From: Xylocopa sonorina
Taxonomy: Eukaryota; Arthropoda; Insecta; Hymenoptera; Apidae
DNA length: 64,000 nucleotides
Reading direction: 5' to 3'
Assembly: GCF_050948175.1 (NCBI RefSeq)
Contig: NC_135201.1
Span: 8,494,001 to 8,558,000 of the forward strand
Shown: positions 56,771 through 64,000 of the stretch, one piece after another
Position numbering within the stretch: the first letter of the stretch is position 1
Layout: the number at the start of each line of letters is the position of its first letter
Program-made: the position numbers and the translations under genes
Notes under the pieces: generated by a model
Databases searched by the model: none
Seen by the model: the letters and a program-made list of their open reading frames with translations, nothing else
Told to the model about the DNA's origin: nothing

Positions 56771-57096
56771 ACAGCGCTGTCATCCGTGATACGTTAATTT
56801 TCTTTAAGTCAGATTCGTACAGGTAGAGATTATTGATGACAGAGATACGTGAATTTAGTGGCGTCGGGAAGTCTACTTGTTCTTTAAAGTGGCAACGCGT
56901 CCACGGATGTGTAATCTAAGAAGTTCAGCTGGTTCTTTAGCCTGTTTTCCACGCGCCAACAGCACTGCTATTCGTGATACGTTAATTTTCTTCGAGTCAG
57001 ATTTTTACAGGTGGAGATTATTGATGACAGAGATACTGTGAATTCAGTGGCTGCAGGAAGTCTACTTGTTCTTTAAGCCAGGTTTCCACGTGGAAA
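56771..57096. repeat. Related 188-bp-period repeat downstream of the 155-bp array
   Basis: Two copies of a second unit begin at 56771 and 56959. They share ACAGC(G/A)CTG, then CGTGATACGTTAATTTTCTT and TTATTGATGACAGAGATAC. The linker at about 56889-56958 matches the tail of the 155-bp unit, including CCTGTTTTCCACGCGCCAAC. A fifth copy of the CACGTG palindrome lies at 57083-57096. The two repeat types share sub-motifs, so they probably have a common origin. Confidence 0.85.
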
Positions 57097-59324
57097 ATTT
57101 GTTGTCAGTTAGATTGCTCGGTAGCGAGCAGAGGGAGGTCGTTCTTTTCTTGTAAATCTGGCTTGATCGCGGAAGAATCACAGTTCTGTGCACGGTATCG
57201 CGTCTCCATCGGTGCACAAACCGTACCAACTCTCTTGCAGAGCCTTTCCCGTCGGTATATAATCGTTAGACGCGCTACAGGTGTGCGCTCCTCGTCGATG
57301 CCCCCTTGTAAAGCTTCTCGTCCCTTCGCCAGCCTCGTTTCAACCCCCTCCCACGGCAGCCCCTTTATAGCCACTGCCTAAGACACACGTTTGGTCTATG
57401 CGCGTTCTCTAACAATCCCTCTCGCCGTTACTACCGACGTGAAAACCTGCTCTCGTGCATTTTTTACGCCTTCTACCATCCTCCGTTAGAAAATGCTCGA
57501 GTCGGCTATTTTCAAGCGCGCGGCATTTGCATCCCGATTGAGCGAATTGCCTCTTTGGGCGCCTAGCGTTTGCCTTGCCGGATTCACCTGTTACCAACGA
57601 TTCTGCGACGCGTGGAGTCGCGCGTTTTTTACGAACCGTCAGAATTGGCGCAGAGGCGTTCCGTGCCACGGCTCGAAAGAGGCATGTTGAAAACAATTCG
57701 TTCCAAAGGGATATTAATCAGTTGATGGACTTAATTGAAATTCTACTCGAGCTGGCAATTTCAAGCTCGTTTCGAAAATTAGACATTTCCGTTCGTCTCC
57801 CTACTTTACACTCGCGCGTTCCATTGATACGTATCTGTACCGGCCGCAATCGATATGGCAAAAGGATTGCGCGGTAGAAACGGCTCTATCCAGGCAGACG
57901 CATCGCGCGGGAATTAATTACGCGACTGCATCGTTTTTACATTTGTCAGCGTGCAGATACGACGCTCGACGACACTCGAAATGCCTCGAAACGTATCGAA
58001 AGAGGGAAACAACTAATTACCACGAAGAGAAATAGAAACGTAGCTTCGTTTAGACGAATCTCGATAATTGTGAAAAAAATTCTTCACTTCCTCTTTCCTC
58101 CTTTTTTTGGTCGAATAACGTAGATGTAAAAGTTGTCGTTTCAACTGTGCGAACCACCCGACACACCCACATCACGATACGATTTAACGAGCCGTCGTGT
58201 AACGGTCAGTTTAACGATGATTCAGAGATCGGTCAAATGGTGCTTGAACCTTTTCCCTCTTTTTCTTTTCCTCTCTCCTCTTTTACTGCGCCTCGCAGTA
58301 ATCCTTTCCTCGATCCTTGGCTTCCCCCCTCCGCACCCTCCGCGCGCGTCTACGCGCGCGTCGTATTTTCTCCCTGTCTCCGACTCTTTAAACTGCCCAT
58401 CTGATGACCAGAGACCCGACATTATAAACTGTAACGACACCGCCGCTGCTTCTGTTTCGTGAAGTTGATCGCGCGTGTGGAGGGGGAGAAAAAAAAAAGC
58501 ATCAACTGTTCGCTTCCTCGCTTTATTGTTCGCAGCCTCGAGTAGTTCAAGGGTACCAAACGTACGGTACCAACGTGTTTGTTCTGCGACTGAACGCTAG
58601 GGAGACCCAGCGAAGGCCCATACCCTTAAAAAAAAATGCACTTTTTCCTAACAACCAAACAGAGATCGATGTATTCAACGACCCTAAATATTCATGCCCT
58701 TTTTTAACGAAATCGAGGATCGATCCTCGCTGATGTATTTGCGTTGGACGTATCGGAAAGTTGGTGGAAAAATCGATGAATTATTCAGAGGGCACGTTGC
58801 TCGTATAAAGTTACACGGAGAAATCAGTCCTTTTTTTGTTTCGTTTTGCTCGCCAACGTTTCAGCGAATCGATCGTCCAGCGACGAAAAACCAAATTCGA
58901 TCGATGAGATCGACTTTCTCAATTCTTTCTCCAGTTCTTTCTTCTTTCAAGAGGAAACGCGTGCGTCTGCAGAGGTGATGGACGGGAAGCAGCATCCAGG
59001 CGCCGCGTCCGCGGTCTCGTTTAGCACGGCGAAGCTGGCGCGTCGAGTTATCGGTAGAGAATCCAAGCTGAAATCGATTTTCTGTATCGCGTGGCGTTAC
59101 ACGGAGCGACCTTCCGGCATCGCGAAGTTCGCTGGGTACAGTGACCCCTGGCATATTCAGTGCACAGGCGGTGCTCTCGGCGTCGTAACATTGCCGCTCG
59201 TAAATCGTTCCACGACGAAACGAGCGCCACTTCCGGAAAACCGTTCTCTCCGCGCGCGCGGCGCGGCCTCTCTTGGGCAGCGTCATGCTCGCGCGAGTTC
59301 AACGACGCGAAAAACGCTGCACAC
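57097..59324. other. No gene recognised
   Basis: Mixed composition. A 190-codon plus frame (58846-59418) ends in Ser/Leu/Cys runs encoded by the GT/CT microsatellite and has no domain, so it is probably chance. Confidence 0.45.
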
Positions 59325-59360
59325 GTGTGTGTGTGTGTCTCTCTCTCTCTGTCTATCTCT
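59325..59360. repeat. Compound (GT)n(CT)n microsatellite
   Basis: Seven GT units followed by CT units and a short imperfect tail. About 285 bp left of the Tc1 element. Confidence 0.9.
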
Positions 59361-59642
59361 GTACACATGCACACTGCCGGACTCTGCGATCTTATCCTCG
59401 AAAAGTTCTCACGGCTAACAAACGCTTTCGACTTACAGACGATTAATTATGAAACCGCGGAAAATTCAACGAGCTACCCGGCTGCGTTAATTCGTGCAAC
59501 AATTATGCGCGTATTTAAACGATCTCTGAATACGGAATTCGAACGTAAAGCCTGGTACACGCGAGCTGTTCCCTTCGAGTAAAACGTCGCGGCTGTAAAT
59601 GTATTTTTGCTTGCACAGCGTCCATTGACGTACGCGGCAGTG

Positions 59643-59644
59643 TA
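59643..59644. other. Left TA target-site duplication
   Basis: TA directly outside the left end of the Tc1 element, matched by TA at 61294-61295 outside the right end. The predicted empty site has a single TA between 59642 and 61296. Confidence 0.85.
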
Positions 59645-59865
59645 CAGTGCTGGACAAAAGTATTGGCACAGCATGATTGTTATGATAAAAATGCTTATAA
59701 CTATGAAACAAATTGTTAAAAAGGAAAAATTTGTTTACACGTTTATTTATTTATTATTCTAGATTATTATTTAACAGAAACAGTAATATAAATAAAGTGA
59801 TATGCGAAATAATAACAAAAACATATTTATTGAGCGTTTTAAGCATGGACAAAAGTATTGGCACA
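59645..59865 (+). repeat. Left terminal inverted repeat of Tc1 element, 221 bp
   Basis: It begins CAGTGCTGG and matches the reverse complement of 61073-61293 over its full length as read. The 20-bp motif TGGACAAAAGTATTGGCACA appears twice in the same orientation, at 59651-59670 (outer) and 59846-59865 (inner). That is the IR/DR arrangement known from several Tc1-like elements, where each copy is a transposase binding site. Confidence 0.95.
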
Positions 59866-60014
59866 TTATACAAAATTTAGTGTAGTTGTATCTCTCCGAA
59901 AAAAATCCGATTGTCACTTGATGGTATAGGTAGGGGATTCCCTGATAGTCATTTTTTCTAACAGTCATCCTTAAGTTCAGTCGATTAGCAACATAGGAAA
60001 TATAACAAGCAACA

Positions 60015-61043
60015 ATGTCAAGAAGAGGGAAAGAAACTACAAGTGAAGAGAGAAAAATAATATTAAATTTGCACAAAATGCGAAAATCTTATAGTGAAAT
60101 AGCAAAAAGTGTTAATAGAAGTCGATTCACTATTAGAAGTGTCGTAAAACGATTTGAGAATCAATCAGATTTCAAAAGTAGGAATCGAAGTGGACGTCCC
60201 TCAAAGTTAACAGTTAGAGAAAAACGGAAAATTGTAAAGGAAGTGAAAATAAATTGTAAATTAAACTCATCACAACTTAGAGCAAAGTTAAATGAAGAAA
60301 ATAAAAAAGAAGTAAGTTCGAAAACTATACGGAGAGTGTTAAAAGATGCGGGATATTCTGCGTGTGTCGCAAGAAGGAAACCATACATATCCAAGAAGAA
60401 TCGGAAGATGAGAAAAGAATTTGCAAAAGAATTTATAAAAAAGGATCCCACATTCTGGAATAACGTATTATTTTCAGATGAAACTAAATTTAATATATTT
60501 AAATCAGATGGCAGAGTATTAGTTTGGAGAAAGCCAAATACGGAAATGGATCCACAACATTTACAAGCCACTGTGAAACATGGAGGAGGTGGAGTCATGG
60601 TATGGGGTTCCATTGCAGCGTCTGGGGTTGGCGAATTAGTATTCATAGATGAGATTATGGACAAATATGTATATTTAAATATATTAAAGGAAAATTTATT
60701 TAAAAGTGCTAATAAATTAAATCTCCCGCGTGATTTTTATTTTCAACAAGACCATGATCCAAAACATACTGCCTATATTGTACGACAATGGATCGTTTAC
60801 AATACCGCACATACATTAAATACCCCACCCCAGAGTCCAGACATGAATCCCATCGAACATGTTTGGAATGAATTAGAAAAAAAAATTAGAAAATATAATA
60901 TAACAAACAAAAACCAATTAAAAGCTATTATTTTACAAGAATGGAACAATATAGAGCCGGATTTTACAAAAAAATTGGTAACTTCAATGCCAAAACGATT
61001 GAAGGAAGTTATCATGAGGAATGGAGGGCCAACCAAATATTAA
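60015..61043 (+). CDS. Tc1-family transposase, DD34E, intact
   Basis: A 342-residue transposase that binds the element's inverted repeats and carries out cut-and-paste transposition in the nucleus. The N-terminus has a first helix-turn-helix at about residues 22-47, an AT-hook-like GRPSK at 60-64 and a second helix-turn-helix at about 84-115, the usual bipartite DNA-binding domain. A basic stretch near 119-134 could be a nuclear localisation signal. The catalytic DDE domain shows D155 in FSDETKF, a glycine-rich box (GGGGVMVWGS, 190-199), D246 in QQDHDPKHT and E281 in SPDMNPIEHVW. The 34-residue gap between D246 and E281 is the Tc1 hallmark. Length is normal for the family (about 340). The start ATG follows AACA, a good context. 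No frameshift or internal stop was seen. An AATAAA lies 64 bp after the stop, at 61107-61112. Codon use is AT-rich, unlike the host DNA. Confidence 0.97.
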   Translation: MSRRGKETTSEERKIILNLHKMRKSYSEIAKSVNRSRFTIRSVVKRFENQSDFKSRNRSGRPSKLTVREKRKIVKEVKINCKLNSSQLRAKLNEENKKEVSSKTIRRVLKDAGYSACVARRKPYISKKNRKMRKEFAKEFIKKDPTFWNNVLFSDETKFNIFKSDGRVLVWRKPNTEMDPQHLQATVKHGGGGVMVWGSIAASGVGELVFIDEIMDKYVYLNILKENLFKSANKLNLPRDFYFQQDHDPKHTAYIVRQWIVYNTAHTLNTPPQSPDMNPIEHVWNELEKKIRKYNITNKNQLKAIILQEWNNIEPDFTKKLVTSMPKRLKEVIMRNGGPTKY

Positions 61044-61072
61044 TTTTTAATTTCTAAGTACTTTCAATCATT

Positions 61073-61293
61073 TGTGCCAATACTTTTGTCCATGCTTAAA
61101 ACGCTCAATAAATATGTTTTTGTTATTATTTCGCATATCACTTTATTTATATTACTGTTTCTGTTAAATAATAATCTAGAATAATAAATAAATAAACGTG
61201 TAAACAAATTTTTCCTTTTTAACAATTTGTTTCATAGTTATAAGCATTTTTATCATAACAATCATGCTGTGCCAATACTTTTGTCCAGCACTG
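61073..61293 (-). repeat. Right terminal inverted repeat of Tc1 element, 221 bp
   Basis: Inverted partner of 59645-59865. The inner and outer copies of the 20-bp direct repeat lie at 61073-61092 and 61268-61287 on the complementary strand. It starts 29 bp after the transposase stop and contains the likely polyadenylation signal AATAAA at 61107-61112. Confidence 0.95.
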
Positions 61294-61295
61294 TA
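61294..61295. other. Right TA target-site duplication
   Basis: TA directly after the CCAGCACTG right terminus; partner of the TA at 59643-59644. Confidence 0.85.
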
Positions 61296-61395
61296 TTTAT
61301 ATCGAGATGGAATAGTACGTTCACGAAAGTTCCATAGTGGTATCAGCTAAAATGGTATTGCATATTTTAAGCGCGAATCCCAAGTTGTGCGTGCA

Positions 61396-61397
<2 letters not shown>

Positions 61398-61473
<76 letters not shown>
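61398..61473. repeat. (CT)n microsatellite, 76 bp
   Basis: Uninterrupted CT dinucleotides over about 38 repeats, followed by two CTAT interruptions. It starts about 100 bp right of the Tc1 element. Confidence 0.97.
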
Positions 61474-61479
<6 letters not shown>

Positions 61480-63640
61480 ATCTGACGCGTAAAATGAGGA
61501 TTAAACGGGGAAGCTTGGTGCGTCGTACGGCTCGCGATACATTTTGATCACCCTATAAACGAGAAATACGCATTGCCGTGTTGCGTCGAAGGGCGATGCA
61601 CCGGCAGTTAGCGTTCTCGAGGGGCGGTTACCCCTACCAACCTGAATCCCACCACCATCGGGTGACGAACTCGACCCTCGTCGGAACCCCTGTCGAAGGG
61701 TTGGGGTGGTCGATGCAGTGTTTCCATAGAAACCAGACGCGCCGTCCGCCACCCCTTCCTACAGTGCATTCAACCGAGGATTGCAGTCTACGCTCGAAAA
61801 CGTATCGCCGCTACCCCGGCAACTCCGATCGAACTTCCTTCTCGATCCTCTCTCGATTTTTCGACCGTCTCGTCGCCCCAATTCCGTCGACGACGAACGA
61901 TCCTCGCTGGATCGCTTCGAAGGCAATTAGCGACGCGCGTTCCTAGAGAATTAGAAAAAACGATTAAACGACGCGGATACTGTGACTTCGTCACAGGGTG
62001 GCGAATTTCATTTAGCCACGGACAACGTTTGTTTATTTCGATCGTATTTGTCCGAGTTGCAGAACGATACGATGACAATGGCCGCGGTGTTGTATGGTTA
62101 ACCGCAGAAATAACAGCACGTCTTTATGTCGACGGTCGACTGGTATGCGTTACATTCCCGCAATTACGTGTAAACGGATACACGACTGTGCAAACTACCT
62201 TGTCGCCTCTCGCGATTTTCTCGATGCACTTAGGCGGGATTGCTGGGTACTGGTTTACAAAGCTGGCCCCGACGCGGGGCGGCAAGATTTATGGCTTGCC
62301 CTTGAGAATGTTCTTCCCGAGGAGATCCGATCGCTTAGACAGCCGGCGGAATTAATGCCGTTGTTGCTTGCATAGACACTGGTTTACAGCCCTGTAAAAA
62401 CGCGCAGACCGACCGCCTTCGTACGGGGTACGCTTCGAAGGGCACTGATCCCTGTAACAGCGCGGGAAACAAAAAATGTCTATCGCTACTGCGACGATTA
62501 GGATATTGCCATTCGCGAGGACACGGTATCGCCTGGCCAATTAGAAGCGATAGAAGAGCAAGCTTGGAGGTTAGGCCACCGTGGATGGGGAACTAGGGAA
62601 AAATGGCGTCGTATAGTGGCATCGCTGGGGTAGTATAATATTTAATACTCTGCTTATAATCGTATCTCGAGTAGTGCGTGCTGGAACAGCGTCTCCGTTG
62701 CTCCATACGGCGGCCTCTTTTTCGCCACGGTAGGGAAATCTCCTGGCAACGGTGAGTTAGGGTAAAAAAGGTGGGAGACGTAGGAGAAGTTAGGACGTCT
62801 TCGCTGTTGGTCCGCCAGACACGACCAATAGCCTTCGAGGAAGGTTATCGCACTAGTCTCCAATGGGTGGTTCGAGGAGTCACTCTCGGCACCTCGTGCT
62901 ACCACTTTCCGTGCTGATGATCTCGTATGACACAACAAGGGGTGTGGCCGTCGAGCAACTTCCCTTTAAAACGGACACAGACGCGGAATTGTGAAATGAA
63001 CGAGAATTAAATCCCTCTGAACGATGAAACACGAAGTCTACTATTTTCGAAATCAATTTCAAGGGGTTAACGTTCAGAGATTAATGTCCAGAACGGCCCC
63101 ATATTTTCCCTTGGAGATTTCCACGGTGTTGAAAGTATAATAAAGCACCACGGATACCGGGCGAACAATGTTTTCTGAACAAACAACACGGGCGTAAATC
63201 GACGGCTTACAGGGGATGAAGGTGTTACCAACATTTATTCAACCACCTACGAGACACCTTCTACCTGAATATTAAAAACCATTCATCCCTCGCGGTACAC
63301 CCCAAACCTTCCAGTCGCGTTTAACGAAGCTTCACGGAAATAGAAACACCTACTCTCTTCTGGTTTCCATTCGTGGCAATCGAGGGAACGTCGATAGTCG
63401 CAAGAGGAGAAAACACAGCGTTCGAATGAATTATAACACAGAGGGGGGGTGGAAGAAAAAGCAGCGTGGTCGATTGCTAAGGGATTTTCCCCGTGGCTCG
63501 CGAGGTTCGTTCTCGAGACCTTTCTCGTCCAAGGTCGTAGATCGCAGCGGTCACGCTATAGGTATTCTTTTCGTCTCCTCTCCCTCTCTCCTTTTGGCAG
63601 CCACCAGATGAGAAACCTGACGGGGATGGTAGGGAGTCAA
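61474..63640. other. No gene recognised
   Basis: Spacer. A plus frame at 62094-62375 ends with a protein-like stretch (DALRRDCWVLVYKAGPDAGR) and stays open for a further 42 codons after one stop. It could be a decayed remnant but cannot be assigned. Confidence 0.4.
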
Positions 63641-63699
63641 TACACTTGAGGGGTCTGGGAGCAGCGACGGGAGGGGGAAACGGCGTGACCCCTGAACGA

Positions 63700-63874
63700 C
63701 GTTCATCGATCGGGGTGCACGCACTCTACCTCCGGCACCGCGCTCTTCTATCTCGCCCCTCCCTCTCCTTCCCTTTCTCCTTCTCGCTCCTTTTCATCGC
63801 TTCCTTTCGCGCCCTTCTACGACGAGCGCGATCCTACTGGCTCGACGCGAGGACGCGCCTCGACGCTGAAAGCA
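63700..63874 (+). other. Candidate exon end near right edge
   Basis: A pyrimidine-rich stretch (CCCCTCCCTCTCCTTCCC and similar) leads into GAAAGCA/GTAAGTTTTC, a consensus donor with GT at 63875. No coding content is recognised; it could be a 5' UTR exon. The start is arbitrary. Confidence 0.2.
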
Positions 63875-63896
63875 GTAAGTTTTCGAGAATACTCAC

Positions 63897-63923
63897 CTGA
63901 ATATCGAGAACCACGTGTTTCAT
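63897..63923 (-). other. Candidate minus-strand exon fragment (MKHVVLDIQ)
   Basis: Read on the minus strand, ATG at 63923 opens nine codons, MKHVVLDIQ, ending at CAG/GTGAGTATTC, a consensus donor (GT at 63895-63896). It lies head-to-head with the plus-strand donor at 63875, 20 bp away. Both cannot easily be exons of the same transcript. Weak evidence. Confidence 0.15.
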
Positions 63924-64000
63924 TTTTCTTCTGTACACACTCCAAGTATCGCTTGTACGTTTTCTTCTCTGGTATTTAATTTTTTTTTTGCGATCTTTCA

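Larger units (their letters stand above)
59645..61293 (+). mobile_element. Complete Tc1/mariner (Tc1-type, DD34E) DNA transposon
   Basis: A 1,649-bp element bounded by CAGTGCTGG at the left and its reverse complement at the right, with a TA dinucleotide outside each end, the standard Tc1/mariner target duplication. The two terminal inverted repeats are 221 bp each and I read them as identical base for base. One uninterrupted transposase gene lies between them on the plus strand. The interior is clearly more AT-rich than the flanking host DNA. The outermost bases resemble the classic Tc1 end (CAGTGCTGG). Identical ends plus an intact gene indicate a recent insertion, or recent homogenisation of the ends. 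The element sits between two simple-sequence tracts (59325-59360 and 61398-61473). Autonomy is inferred from the intact parts; transposition itself is not shown. Confidence 0.96.

Overview
This looks like a gene-poor stretch of an insect nuclear genome, probably from a hymenopteran such as a bee, wasp or ant. The grounds are moderate GC (about 40-45% by eye), no sign of CpG depletion, no dense operon-like coding, AT-rich spacers broken by GC-rich simple-sequence blocks, and a Tc1/mariner DNA transposon next to dispersed inverted-repeat elements. The lineage is an inference from base composition and repeat style; no host gene here is diagnostic.

Only one protein gene can be called with confidence: an intact 342-residue Tc1-type (DD34E) transposase at 60015-61043. 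It lies in a complete 1,649-bp element (59645-61293) with terminal inverted repeats of 221 bp that I read as identical, each carrying two 20-bp direct repeats (IR/DR layout), and a TA target duplication. It is AT-rich against its surroundings and looks like a young insertion.

From left to right: 0-8 kb has no recognisable gene, apart from a GC-rich hairpin block (1.4-1.6 kb) and a triplet-repeat/purine block (6.2-6.45 kb). Four long inverted-repeat, MITE-like copies of one family lie near 8.1-8.5, 18.09-18.41, 41.16-41.47 and 53.92-54.27 kb, with a fifth partial copy near 30.6-30.77 kb. A probable decayed coding sequence on the minus strand (17.46-18.06 kb) has several stops in one long frame and a frameshift, and one MITE-like copy abuts it. 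At 27.7-28.7 kb a splice donor, an acceptor, an in-context ATG and a second donor fit the 5' end of a plus-strand gene. At 34.2-35.93 kb, triplet and GA repeats, a TATA-like box and a strong donor fit a promoter with a 5' UTR exon. At 56.15-57.1 kb there is a tandem array of four 155-bp units, arranged as two 310-bp dimers, with the palindrome TTTCCACGTGGAAA in each unit and a related 188-bp repeat downstream. The Tc1 element follows at 59.6-61.3 kb, then a 76-bp CT microsatellite, and finally a possible exon with opposed splice donors at 63.87-63.90 kb.

Most of the window is therefore intron or intergenic DNA. The candidate host exons cannot be tied to a named gene from sequence alone. The transposase acts on its own element's ends and has no evident link to its neighbours.
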